Source: Pseudomonas baetica (GTDB lineage Bacteria; Pseudomonadota; Gammaproteobacteria; Pseudomonadales; Pseudomonadaceae). From it: 64,000 nt of DNA. Numbering within the stretch: position 1 is the first letter of the stretch; the number at the start of each line of letters is the position of its first letter. Shown here in pieces: positions 49,163 to 58,963 of the stretch. The stretch is from assembly GCF_019733355.1 (NCBI RefSeq), contig NZ_JAIHLQ010000028.1, positions 1-64,000 of the forward strand, read 5' to 3'. Below the pieces are notes generated by a model that was not told where the DNA came from, ran no database searches, and saw only the letters and a list, made by a program, of their open reading frames with translations. The translations under genes and the position numbers were made by a program.

Positions 49163-52100
49163 TCAGACGAACTTTTGAATGACCCTTTCCAGTGTCGCAA
49201 CCCCTTGATCGACTCTGGCTTGCGACAAGGCCTTCAGCCAATGCTCGACACCATGCATGTGGTACTGACCATCGATCCTGACACTTATCTGCACTGGCAC
49301 ACCCGGCTCACCCTCATCGGATTTCACGTCCCGCACAATCAGGCTGTGAGCATTGTCCGGATCGGTGAACACCAGTTGCCCATCGACCAGCGACATCATC
49401 AGCCGCTCGCTGGCGGCCATGTCCAGAACCAGTGTGCAAGCACTTGGCATTTGATCTCCTGAAGAACGCCGACTATCGACCACGATGCAGCTCAACCGCT
49501 GCCACGCTTGTTCCGACACCCGATAGCTCGACACCTGCGAACCGAAAGCCAGAATCAACTTGTCGACTCCGTCGGGTAACAGTTCCATAACCTGCGCGAT
49601 CTCACCGCTCAACTCGAGCGACAGGACGTCCTCCTCACGATGCGCATAGTTACCGGGCCCCCACGAACGATCGGCAGCGTCAGGGCTGAAGATCAGGCCG
49701 TCAATCGGGTCAAACAGCATCGGTATCGACGCCTGGCGAGTACCGAGAAACACCGCCCACTGCCCGTCGGCCCGCCCTGTAACAGCGAACAGGCGATCCA
49801 GTTCCGGCACGTAATACTGATAGCGATCCGCAGACTGCTCGACTTGCAGTACCGAGGCGTGGGATTGCCCATCCAGCAGCGCCTTCAAACGCGCCTGCAA
49901 CTGTGCAGGAGTCTGCCCCTGAACCTGCGACCACTGATTCTCGACACTGACGATGCGGGCCGGCTGCTGGTCGAGCAGTTCCAGATTGATACCTTCGCGG
50001 GTGCGCCCTAGCAGACCTTGGCCATGTTTGAGCACCTGGACGAACGCCCATTGCGGCCAGACTTTTTGTACCAACGGCAGTTGCTCGGGAGACACCAGCC
50101 GCGTGCCATCGGCAAAAGCCTGGCGCAACGTCTCGAACTTGACCAGCGCCTGCCGGTAGAGCTGCCCCGCAGAAACATCCAGCAGCCAGGCGGCCTGTTT
50201 GTCAGGCGTCAGCCCCAGCAGTTCCAGCTCCTTGCCATCGGCGTTATCGACCAGCACTCCCTGCCCGTCAATGCACCACACAGCCACGAAGCCACTGCCG
50301 GACACGTTGCTTAACCCGATGATCGGGAAAGGTGCACCTTTGTACGATTCGGCCAGCGCAGGTAGCGCGGTCAGCCAGTCTGGGTGCCTTTTCAGCCATT
50401 GCTGGCCGAGGCCGACAAACTCAAGAGCACCGTGTTTATCGATCTCCAATAGCCGGCCATCGGCCTTGGTGGCGATGTAGCGTTTACCAGCCTGCGTGAC
50501 CGCGATGACGTCCCGCTCAAGCACTTCGTTTCGATAAAAACCACCCGCCACTCCAGGCTCCACGCCTCGGCTGATCAGCCGGCTTTGCTTGCTGTAAAAG
50601 AGCATCGCGAAGTCATCAGGCTCATGCGGCATCAGCATTACCATGTCCCGGTCACTGCCCAGTTCCGCACGAAAGTACTTGCCGGTGCCACCCTCGCCAA
50701 GCCAGGCCTGATCGTGCAGTCCTTCAAGAATGTAGGCACAGGCGTGAACGAACAAGGCGGATTGCCAGGTGCTTATCCCGGCCATCATGCCCGGTGTTTC
50801 ATCCCTGAAAGGACGTGGCGCCGCGAAGTGATTGATCAGGGAAGCCCAGTACACGGCGCCCGGCTTGTTGACATAGTCGCGCGCAAGAGAAGAAGTCTTG
50901 ATCCCCGTCAGCACCACGGTCCAATCCGCTATCCGGTAATGCAGCGTGACCTCGACCTCCGTCTGCTCAAGCATGCGTTGCGATATGCGCAGCGTACCGT
51001 CGGCATCCTGTGCGCAGCCGATGATCTTCGAACCACTCGCCGGGTTCATCAAACGAAAACGGTGAACGACTGTGCCGGTGACCGCATCGACACACCATAC
51101 CGTCGCGTGATCAGGGTGGTAGAACCAGGCATGTTGGGCGCCAGCACCACCGAGCACGATGCCCTCCCTGACAACAACCGGCAGATTGCGGGCGTACAAC
51201 ATTCGATCCCGCAGCACATCATAGAAAGCAGTGGTGAACACCGATCGCTCACCCGGAGTGAAAGGCACCTTGAACGCGTAAAGAGGCACATACCCGGTCA
51301 CCAATCGCTGCTCGTTTGCCCGTTTACGCAGATGTGCCAGAACCTGCGTCATGCTGCGACTGGCATCAAGCGTGATCGAGACCAGATGCAATCTGAGGTC
51401 ATTCCAGTCGATCCGGAACAACTCGCCCCCGGCCAGCTCAATAAACCCGTCGAAGTCATTGAGCACAATGCCGTCGACCTTCAGTTGGGGATCGTCGAAG
51501 GTCACGCGTTCGAGGCTGGCCCAAGGCGCGCGAACCACCCATTGAGCGCGCCCTTGCGGGAGCGTCACGGCGACAATCCCTGGTGTGAGCCAGATATGGT
51601 AGAGCCCGGTTTGAGCGGTGATCTGATAGGAAACCAGATTTCTCCACTCCGCCGGCAGCTCCGGCACCACTAACTGACGCACATGCTCGTCCAGTCGCAC
51701 CTCGATCGTCGTCGGCTTATAGACGGGGTGCAGTTTGTAGAGAATGTGCGGAAACGGTGTGTTGACCGTGAAATAGAAACGCTGATGACCATGCTCGTCG
51801 TACTCCAGCTTTTCGACTGCGCTGTTACGCAAATCCGGGTACCAGGTTTCAATGCTACCGCTGGCGTAATCCAGCAATGCCATGCCAGGCACAACGTACG
51901 ACGCGAATGATGTCGGGACCTCGCTGCTAGCCCGTGGTTCATGCCATTCTCCGGGCATTGGCGTGTATGCAAAACCCGGTGTTCCGAGTTGGTATTCGTA
52001 ACCGTAATAACAGATCGGCGTACACGGCAGCACGACCGTCTGGATATCGTCGGGCACGAGCCTGACCAGACCGATTAGCCCGGGCAGTCCCAGCGCCTGA

Positions 52101-55100
52101 CGGATATCGATGGCTTGATGAATACGCTTCGGATCATCGTTGTACTGCGGTAACTCCAACCCTGAGCGATCCATGGGGTAGAACTTCTGACTGTCAAAAT
52201 AAACCTGGTTATTTTGCAGATCCAATCGCGTGACGACCGCCTCCGGTTCGAAGCGCAGCACCCTACCCTTGCGCGTATAACCGGCCGTTCCGTAAGCATT
52301 CTGAATCTTGCGCAAATGGGCACCCACGGCCCGGGCTTTGTCGCTGATCTGCCCCAGGTTACTGGCGATGGCCGATACACCGATGCCAACACCGAGCAAC
52401 GGCACTGACAGAATGGCGGCGGCAGCGCCGACGGTTCCACCCGCGGCCAGTGCGACGATATCCAGCCCCAGCGCTGACGCATCGAACACCAGTTGCGTGG
52501 CCAGCCGCGAGCGCTGTTCCTGGTGGGTGGCAACCGCCAGGCCGTATATGTCGAAACCAATATTAGCTGCGGAAAAAACAATCCCGACGCCTGTGGTTGC
52601 TCGTCCCAGAAGCCGTCCGGACAATGACGATTGGCGTAGCGCCAGACTCTGCTCACTGGCCGCTACCTGACGCACCAGGCGGATTGTCTGTAGCGAATCG
52701 CTCAACACGCCATAACCCAACTGGGCGTAACTGACATAAACCTGCACCTGCAGGGCTATCGACAATGCCGGGATCTGACCGTGGTCGGCCTGATAGTCGC
52801 GATGACGCATTTCGGTGATCAGCGTCTGGATCGCGAAGGCAAAACTCAAACGGCTGCCGCCATCGGCTTCACCCGCAGCCTGGTTGGCGCCTGCCAGGTT
52901 TTTCACCAGACGCTGCACATGTTTTTTGACGTTGCTTAGCCGCGAATCGAGGGTGGTGATATTCAAGGTCTTTTGCGGGTTGCGCGCATCCACCAGCGTC
53001 ACGCTGTAACGGCTATCGGAATCTTCCCGAACCGTTTCCAGCAGGGGTAAGTACTCACGCCCCACTTTGTGTTCAGTGCGCAAGGCATGAGTGGCCTGTT
53101 CAAGCTCACCTGCCCAATACCGAGCATCCAGTTGCGCCAGACTGGCACCCATCCGGCTGTTGTCGTTCAACGAACGTGTACGCGCAATGGCTTGTTTGTC
53201 CCACACCGTGGCGGTTTGCGTGTCAACAACGGTGGAGTTTTGCACAAAGCCGTCCAGCAGCAGATTCACCGAAACAACCTTTTGCGCAATCGCCGCTGTA
53301 TTCAACTCGATGACGTTGAAGTGCGGATTAACTCCGTCACCCAGACCGTACAACCTGGCCAAGGCGCCGTTCTCAGCACTCAGGTAATGCGCCACCCCCT
53401 GCTTGAGTTCCTGTACACCTGCAAACCCATAGATCGCAAAGTTCGGCTCATAAAAACGAAAGACGTTCTGATCGCCCACTCTGGTTTTCGCCACCAGCAA
53501 GGCGTGATTTCCGGTATCTAGCAGCATGACGACGGGCGCCGTTTTCGCCTCAAGCGCCTGTGCGATGTGTTCCAGGCTTTGGCTGCCCAAAGGTTTGCCG
53601 ACATCATTCAGAGGCAAGTCATGCAATTCATCCAACGCCTGCAGCAAGGTCCGGGCATCTGCGTCTTCAGGCGTCTGGCTGGCGTTGGCCACCCTGCCGA
53701 TCAACGCCCGCTCCGCTGACTCGCCACGAGGCAGTGCCGCCGCCATCAACAGTGCCAGCGGATAACACCGGCGACCGGGGTCACCGGTTGTCTGCACCAG
53801 CAGGTCTTGCGGCACCTGCCGGGAAGAAACGGCGCCTGCCTTGACAAACGCCTCACGAACCTGGGCACCGCGATTGAGGATGCGCAGGTGATAGTGACGT
53901 TGCGCGGTGTTGTTGATTTGCCCGAGGCGCTCGCCCCATTGACTCAGAGTCAGCGGTTCGTTGAGCGCGAGCACTTTGAGTTCGCGCGCCGTGTGCTCGC
54001 CGGATACGCCACCGCGCGCAAGGCCTGCCTGAAATGCCGGTGACGGACGCTGGCGCAAGGCTTTTTCAATGGCATTGAAACGGGCGAACACTCCCCCTTC
54101 AGAGGTTTCGCGAGCGATATTCAGCACCTCTTGCCATGCGCCGGCAAACCCGTTGGTATCCAGGCGCGCGGCACCGAAAATACCGCCCAGCATGACCCGC
54201 TGCAGCGGGCTCAACTGCTCAAGCGTCAGTGAACCGTGAGCAACCTGGGTGAACAGCTCGTTCAAGTTTGTGGCGGACTGCGCCCCGTGCGAAACGGGCA
54301 AGTCACTGTTGGGCTGCGCGAGGATTTCCTGGCGTGCGTCGAACCCGATGGAAAAGTTTTTGTTGAAGGTGATGTCACCACTCAACTTGTCCTTCATCGC
54401 ACGATTGAACGGTTCGCCCAGTTCATCCATCAGTTGTTGCAATACCGAGGTCAACAGCACCGGCTTGCCTTCAATCATCGGCCAGCCTTGTTTGAACGTC
54501 AGGGTCTGCTGATTCAGCAACTCAGCCAGATTGGCGGCATAACGTGATTTGAGTTTGCCGGCTTGCCATTTTTCCTGCTCTTTCGCCAACCACTCTTCAG
54601 GCTGGGCATTGACGGTCCAGCCGGAGATCGTTTCCTCTTCGGTATTGAAGTTATAGCCTTCACTGAGCCCCAGTCTGTTCATGATGCCGACGTAGTCGGC
54701 TTGTAGATGGGTTTGAATGTATCGCCGCAAACCTATGATGGCGGCACCGGGGCCCGTCAGGTTTATTGTGCCGCGAGCGTCGATGCGAATACCGTCCTGG
54801 TAGTAACTTAAAATGGACTGAGCCAAATTACTCAGAAAGTCCTCGACTGATGGAGTGAGCTTTCCTTCTGTTCTTTTTTCGTTCATGACGTTTTCAATCA
54901 GACCCGACAACTTGTCGATTTCCGACCAGTTGATACCCGCCTCGCCAGCCCTGCGTTCAACGGTTTGCAGAGCGTCATAATTGAAGCGAATCAACTGCAT
55001 GATCGACAAGGTCATACCACTACGAGGATGTGCCAGGAAGTGCGCATTCATTTGTCTGTCGAATTGAATGCCCATGCGAAATCCATTCTCGGGCACCCGC

Positions 55101-56233
55101 GCATCGGCCGATGGAACAAATATGTCACGGGCATCCGGCTTGCCGCGCGCGAAAGCGAGCAGCGACGCCTTGTGACTGGCAGGAATTTTGTCGGTTTTAT
55201 CCGCATAACGTGCGCGATCCCGCCCCGGCATCAGTGCCTCGTTGTGATTGAGTAACAACTGCAAGACACCCAACCGCTGTACATCATCGAAACCACTGAT
55301 ATCCACCCCACCCAACTTATCGGCCAGCGGTGGCAAGTAATCCATATCGCTGTAACGACCACCCTCCAAATACTCGGCCTGCAACCGCACAACATCACTG
55401 GCCGCGGCAAAATTGCCACGCAGGGCGACTTCTCGCTGGTAGACATCCTGTAAAAAGTGGTCGGCGAACTCATGCTTGACGTCACGCAACTGCAGATCCT
55501 GGCCGGCCATTGCCAGATGCGTCTCAAGGCACCGCTGGCGAAAGGCGTCAAGGGTTGCACGGTCCTTGCCGTAAGCGCGCACCATCAGGTCAATGCGTGC
55601 CGCGTCCGCTTGACCGCGCCATTGCGGTTGTTCGAGATACTCGAACATCTGGTGTTTCAACACCCGTGCGCGATTCTCGATCATCTGTGCCAGGTAGTTG
55701 GGGTGGGTGACCTTGTCACCTCCCGACTCCATTGCATGCGCTCTTGCACTGTCGAGAATCACCCGGTTCATCTCAAACGCCAACAATGCATCGCTGTCGA
55801 ACCAGAGATTGAACCGATACCCCTCAGGTTCCAGTACTGTGCGCCAGATGTTCATGTAGTCACGCTGAATGCCACCGACTTCACTGCCACCGACCCAAAC
55901 GAAGTGCATGATCTTCGGCACTGGCCGGGCGACGCCATGAAGCATGTCCACCGTCGCCGACAGCCTCGCCACAGACTGACTCAGCCAGTTTTGAATCCGA
56001 TTGATCTCCACAGGCACGGGTGTCTTCTTGCGGTCCAGCAATGTTGTCAGCGACTCTTGGAAAAGTTTCAGCGACAGCCATTGTTCGGCTTCATTGTGCG
56101 TTTGATTGAACAATTGATAGTACGTGGCCAGTGCCGTGTATTCAGCGGAACCGGCAAACTCGCTCAATGCCATTTGAAGTGCTGAATAATCTTCAGCCGA
56201 TATGAACCTGTGGTCATCCGTATTCTTTTTCAT
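49163..56233 (-). CDS. Large TcdB-like multidomain toxin
   Basis: A 2356-residue protein. Residues 1-95 form a helical N-terminal bundle. Residues 105-450 are a TcdA/TcdB-type glycosyltransferase (IMHFVWVGG at about 108; AAASDVVRLQAEYLEGG; the DxD motif in YSDMDY near 296-298). Residues 815-945 look like a papain-like C58-type protease (Cys 822, His 909 in GNHALLVAK, then YEPNF with Glu 928 where Asp is usual). Residues 1205-1300 form a hydrophobic helical region like the TcdA/TcdB pore-forming segment. The last 1000 residues are beta-rich and without CROP repeats. I start at 56233 because AAGGA is eight bases before that ATG. A secreted cytotoxin, perhaps against eukaryotic hosts, is inferred. 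Confidence 0.85.
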   Translation of the reverse strand: MKKNTDDHRFISAEDYSALQMALSEFAGSAEYTALATYYQLFNQTHNEAEQWLSLKLFQESLTTLLDRKKTPVPVEINRIQNWLSQSVARLSATVDMLHGVARPVPKIMHFVWVGGSEVGGIQRDYMNIWRTVLEPEGYRFNLWFDSDALLAFEMNRVILDSARAHAMESGGDKVTHPNYLAQMIENRARVLKHQMFEYLEQPQWRGQADAARIDLMVRAYGKDRATLDAFRQRCLETHLAMAGQDLQLRDVKHEFADHFLQDVYQREVALRGNFAAASDVVRLQAEYLEGGRYSDMDYLPPLADKLGGVDISGFDDVQRLGVLQLLLNHNEALMPGRDRARYADKTDKIPASHKASLLAFARGKPDARDIFVPSADARVPENGFRMGIQFDRQMNAHFLAHPRSGMTLSIMQLIRFNYDALQTVERRAGEAGINWSEIDKLSGLIENVMNEKRTEGKLTPSVEDFLSNLAQSILSYYQDGIRIDARGTINLTGPGAAIIGLRRYIQTHLQADYVGIMNRLGLSEGYNFNTEEETISGWTVNAQPEEWLAKEQEKWQAGKLKSRYAANLAELLNQQTLTFKQGWPMIEGKPVLLTSVLQQLMDELGEPFNRAMKDKLSGDITFNKNFSIGFDARQEILAQPNSDLPVSHGAQSATNLNELFTQVAHGSLTLEQLSPLQRVMLGGIFGAARLDTNGFAGAWQEVLNIARETSEGGVFARFNAIEKALRQRPSPAFQAGLARGGVSGEHTARELKVLALNEPLTLSQWGERLGQINNTAQRHYHLRILNRGAQVREAFVKAGAVSSRQVPQDLLVQTTGDPGRRCYPLALLMAAALPRGESAERALIGRVANASQTPEDADARTLLQALDELHDLPLNDVGKPLGSQSLEHIAQALEAKTAPVVMLLDTGNHALLVAKTRVGDQNVFRFYEPNFAIYGFAGVQELKQGVAHYLSAENGALARLYGLGDGVNPHFNVIELNTAAIAQKVVSVNLLLDGFVQNSTVVDTQTATVWDKQAIARTRSLNDNSRMGASLAQLDARYWAGELEQATHALRTEHKVGREYLPLLETVREDSDSRYSVTLVDARNPQKTLNITTLDSRLSNVKKHVQRLVKNLAGANQAAGEADGGSRLSFAFAIQTLITEMRHRDYQADHGQIPALSIALQVQVYVSYAQLGYGVLSDSLQTIRLVRQVAASEQSLALRQSSLSGRLLGRATTGVGIVFSAANIGFDIYGLAVATHQEQRSRLATQLVFDASALGLDIVALAAGGTVGAAAAILSVPLLGVGIGVSAIASNLGQISDKARAVGAHLRKIQNAYGTAGYTRKGRVLRFEPEAVVTRLDLQNNQVYFDSQKFYPMDRSGLELPQYNDDPKRIHQAIDIRQALGLPGLIGLVRLVPDDIQTVVLPCTPICYYGYEYQLGTPGFAYTPMPGEWHEPRASSEVPTSFASYVVPGMALLDYASGSIETWYPDLRNSAVEKLEYDEHGHQRFYFTVNTPFPHILYKLHPVYKPTTIEVRLDEHVRQLVVPELPAEWRNLVSYQITAQTGLYHIWLTPGIVAVTLPQGRAQWVVRAPWASLERVTFDDPQLKVDGIVLNDFDGFIELAGGELFRIDWNDLRLHLVSITLDASRSMTQVLAHLRKRANEQRLVTGYVPLYAFKVPFTPGERSVFTTAFYDVLRDRMLYARNLPVVVREGIVLGGAGAQHAWFYHPDHATVWCVDAVTGTVVHRFRLMNPASGSKIIGCAQDADGTLRISQRMLEQTEVEVTLHYRIADWTVVLTGIKTSSLARDYVNKPGAVYWASLINHFAAPRPFRDETPGMMAGISTWQSALFVHACAYILEGLHDQAWLGEGGTGKYFRAELGSDRDMVMLMPHEPDDFAMLFYSKQSRLISRGVEPGVAGGFYRNEVLERDVIAVTQAGKRYIATKADGRLLEIDKHGALEFVGLGQQWLKRHPDWLTALPALAESYKGAPFPIIGLSNVSGSGFVAVWCIDGQGVLVDNADGKELELLGLTPDKQAAWLLDVSAGQLYRQALVKFETLRQAFADGTRLVSPEQLPLVQKVWPQWAFVQVLKHGQGLLGRTREGINLELLDQQPARIVSVENQWSQVQGQTPAQLQARLKALLDGQSHASVLQVEQSADRYQYYVPELDRLFAVTGRADGQWAVFLGTRQASIPMLFDPIDGLIFSPDAADRSWGPGNYAHREEDVLSLELSGEIAQVMELLPDGVDKLILAFGSQVSSYRVSEQAWQRLSCIVVDSRRSSGDQMPSACTLVLDMAASERLMMSLVDGQLVFTDPDNAHSLIVRDVKSDEGEPGVPVQISVRIDGQYHMHGVEHWLKALSQARVDQGVATLERVIQKFV

Positions 56234-56293
56234 CGCTCTCATCCTTGAATCAACTATTCAAAAGTCGGACAAAACTAAGGCGTAAATACGGCG

Positions 56294-56326
56294 CACTCAA
56301 AAGTGAAAAAACTCAAGTAATGTCAA
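56294..56326 (-). promoter_or_regulatory. Possible promoter region of the toxin gene
   Basis: On the minus strand a perfect TTGACA (complement of 56321-56326) is followed by a T-rich stretch, about 85 bases before the toxin start. No good -10 hexamer sits at the right distance, so the site may need an activator or may be fortuitous. Confidence 0.3.
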
Positions 56327-56408
56327 ACGAAACATCGAACAACATACGGCGTCGACAACGGCATAATTCGGCAACAACTGCGCCTGTTCATTTCCCACCA
56401 ATAAACGC

Positions 56409-56446
56409 AAAAGGCCGCGAACCCAGAAGGTTCGCGGCCTTGTTTA
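56409..56446 (-). terminator. Terminator after the cobG-cobJ operon
   Basis: AAGGCCGCGAACC and GGTTCGCGGCCTT form a 13-pair stem with a short loop. On the minus strand it is followed by a T-rich stretch. It separates the cobalamin operon from the toxin promoter. Confidence 0.88.
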
Positions 56447-56540
56447 CAAGCACAGACTTTAAACGCGAAAAGTATTAACCCGATGTCACGTCGACTTGAA
56501 GTTGCTTACAACATTCTCGACGCTGCAACGATGGTTTTTT

Positions 56541-58229
56541 TCAAGAAACCGGTTTTTCCCCATACCAGCGTGGCGTATAGACCCAATCTCCACCGCCGGC
56601 ACGGGCAAAAGTGCAAGTGGTGGAAGAACCAATCAACACCATGGTGCGCATGTCCACCTGATCGGGGGTCAATGCGCCGAGGGTCGTCGTACGCAAGGTC
56701 TGCCCCGGACGCCCGATGTCTCGCCCCAGTACCACGGGCGTTTCGGCGGTGCGATGTTGTGCCACGATTTCCAGCGCGCGGCCCAACTGCCATGGGCGCG
56801 CACGGGAGATCGGGTTGTAGAAGGCCAGTGCCAGGTCCGCTTCGGCGGCCAGGTCCAGACGTTTCTCGATGATCGACCAGGGTTTGAGGTTGTCCGACAG
56901 CGACATCACACAGAAATCATGCCCCAGCGGCGCGCCGGCCTGAGCGGCGGTGGCAAGCGAAGCAGAGACGCCCGGAAGAATGTCCAGATCGACGCGGTGC
57001 CAGGCCGGGTCATCAGACTCGTGCAGCGCTTCGAGCACTGCCGCGGCCATGGCGAACACCCCCGGATCGCCGGACGACACGACGATCACCGAACGCCCGG
57101 CGGCCGCCAGCCTGAAGGCGTGGCGGGCGCGTTGCATCTCTTCACGGTTGTCGGTGCAATGCTGCACCTGATCGTCACGGAACGGGCCAGCCATACGCAC
57201 ATAGGTTTCGTAACCGAGCACGTCGGTGGCACGGGCCAGTTCCGCCTTCACCGCTGGCACCATCAGTTCGGCAGCGCCCGGGCCGAGGCCGATGACGGCG
57301 AGACGACCGCGCGGACGGCCGATTTTCGCGATGTCCAGCGGTTGTTCCGCGATAGCCAAAGTGATGCCGTGCGCCGACTCAATCATCGACACGCCCGGCA
57401 GTGCATGGAGGTCGCTTGTTGCGCCGACAAACCGCAGCGGCACGCCCAGTTCCAACGCCGCTTCACGCAGATTCGCCGAAGCCATCTCAGTGTCGATCGC
57501 CACCAGACAGGCCAACGATTGCACCGCCACTTTCGCGTCGTGCAGCGCTGCACGCAGAGTGTTCGGCAGATCGGTGATTTCGGCGCAGACCATCGCCGCC
57601 ACACTGCGCGGATAGATCAACAGCTCATTGGCACTCGCTTCGCGCTCGGCACTGCTCACATGAATCGAACGCTGCGCCTGCGGGTCTTCCGGCAACTGTG
57701 CCTGTTCCAGCCACGGCGCGGCGCCTTCGATGCGCACGCTGTGCCCGGCCAGCAGATCGGAGACAAAACGCTTGCCCAGTTCCAGATCCGCCAGTGCGTA
57801 GCCACTCGGCGGATTGAGCAGGCAGGTGCCAAAACGCAACTCGCCGCTGGTAGTAATGGCTGCCGCGACTTGCAGCCCGGCGGCGATTTCCCGCGCCATG
57901 ACGTTCACGCCGCCAAGGCCACCGAGCAGCGGCACCACGGCACTGCCGTCTTCGGCGACGGCGAGTACCGCAGGCTCGGCGCCCTTCTCCAGCAACAGCG
58001 GCGCCAGCGTGCGAATGACAATGCCGGCCGCGCACAGGGCAATGATCGGCGTGTCCTGCTGATACAAGTCACGCAGCGTGGCGCCGAACGCCTGATAGGT
58101 GCAGTCAGCACCTTCGACCCGACCGGCCAGGCCATGGATCTGCGCAGCAGGGTATACCTGCTGAATACGGCGGGCCGTGGCCAGGCTGCCCTGACCGAGA
58201 ATGACGATGGCGGGTATGGAGTGAGTCAT
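56541..58229 (-). CDS. cobJ: CbiG-CobJ fusion, precorrin-3B C17-methyltransferase
   Basis: A 562-residue fusion. Residues 1-305 match CbiG-type cobalamin proteins (IIALCAAGIVIRTLAPLL; a VVPLLGGLGGVN segment; RFVGATSDLHALPGV). Residues from about 308 are a SAM-dependent tetrapyrrole methylase of CobJ/CbiH type (LAVIGLGPGAAELMVP; VVSSGDPGVFAMA; ILPGVSA). CobJ contracts the ring and methylates C17. The fusion is in one uninterrupted frame and is a form known in Pseudomonas, so it is not an assembly fault. The ATG overlaps the cobI stop by one base. Confidence 0.9.
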   Translation of the reverse strand: MTHSIPAIVILGQGSLATARRIQQVYPAAQIHGLAGRVEGADCTYQAFGATLRDLYQQDTPIIALCAAGIVIRTLAPLLLEKGAEPAVLAVAEDGSAVVPLLGGLGGVNVMAREIAAGLQVAAAITTSGELRFGTCLLNPPSGYALADLELGKRFVSDLLAGHSVRIEGAAPWLEQAQLPEDPQAQRSIHVSSAEREASANELLIYPRSVAAMVCAEITDLPNTLRAALHDAKVAVQSLACLVAIDTEMASANLREAALELGVPLRFVGATSDLHALPGVSMIESAHGITLAIAEQPLDIAKIGRPRGRLAVIGLGPGAAELMVPAVKAELARATDVLGYETYVRMAGPFRDDQVQHCTDNREEMQRARHAFRLAAAGRSVIVVSSGDPGVFAMAAAVLEALHESDDPAWHRVDLDILPGVSASLATAAQAGAPLGHDFCVMSLSDNLKPWSIIEKRLDLAAEADLALAFYNPISRARPWQLGRALEIVAQHRTAETPVVLGRDIGRPGQTLRTTTLGALTPDQVDMRTMVLIGSSTTCTFARAGGGDWVYTPRWYGEKPVS

Positions 58230-58963
58230 CAGCCTTGCCACCGCTCGCCGGGCACGATGATCAGCGAGAAGTACGGCGAGGACATCGGCTCGACCTGATC
58301 AATCGGCACGATCTTCTGATTGGCCATGGTTGCGCGCTCGACATACAGCGCACGCTCAGCCAGACCGAGCTCTTCGAGCACCTGACGCACTTTGGGGAAG
58401 TTGCGCCCCAGCTTCATGATCACCGCTGCATCGGCATCGACCAGACGCCGTTTCAGCTCTTCATGGGGCAACACCCCGGACAGCACCGACAGGCTCTGAT
58501 TGCGATACACCAACGGCGCGCCGAGTACCGAAGCGCCGCCGAGCATCGAGCACACGCCCGGCACCACTTGCGCCTCGTAACGGCTGGCGAGGCGATCGTG
58601 CAAATACATGTAGGAACCGTAGAAGAACGGATCCCCTTCACAGATCACCGCGACGTCGCGACCAGCATCCAGATGCGCAGCCACCGTCTCGGCGGCTTCA
58701 TCGTAGAAATCACTGATGACCTGTTCATAGGAAAGCGGTGCCGGCAGCGCTTCGGTGGTCACCGGGTAAACCAATGGCAGCAGGTTCTGTGCTGCTTGCA
58801 GGTGCGCTTCGATGATGCCGAACGCGTTGCCCTTTTTGCCCTTGGCCACGAAGTACGCCACCACGGGAGACTCGCGCAGCAGGCGCAGCGCCTTGACGGT
58901 AATCAGTTCCGGGTCACCGGGACCGACGCCCAGGCCAATCAAACGACCTTTTGCCTGCATCAT
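58229..58963 (-). CDS. cobI: Precorrin-2 C20-methyltransferase CobI
   Basis: A 244-residue SAM-dependent methylase that converts precorrin-2 to precorrin-3A. The N-terminal LIGLGVGPGDPELITVKA, the central VICEGDPFFYGSYMYL and VVPGVCSMLGGAS are characteristic. It overlaps cobH by four bases and cobJ by one, so the operon is tightly coupled. Confidence 0.94.
   Translation of the reverse strand: MMQAKGRLIGLGVGPGDPELITVKALRLLRESPVVAYFVAKGKKGNAFGIIEAHLQAAQNLLPLVYPVTTEALPAPLSYEQVISDFYDEAAETVAAHLDAGRDVAVICEGDPFFYGSYMYLHDRLASRYEAQVVPGVCSMLGGASVLGAPLVYRNQSLSVLSGVLPHEELKRRLVDADAAVIMKLGRNFPKVRQVLEELGLAERALYVERATMANQKIVPIDQVEPMSSPYFSLIIVPGERWQG

Noticed and set aside
53400..53800. Clostridial C80 (CPD) autoprotease in the giant toxin
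   Set aside because: The order Cys then His then EPN and the flanking patterns fit a papain/C58-like region better; I did not see the inositol-phosphate-binding basic cluster.
56541..58229. Frameshift or misassembly joining cbiG and cobJ
   Set aside because: One uninterrupted frame spans both parts, and such fusions are known in Pseudomonas.
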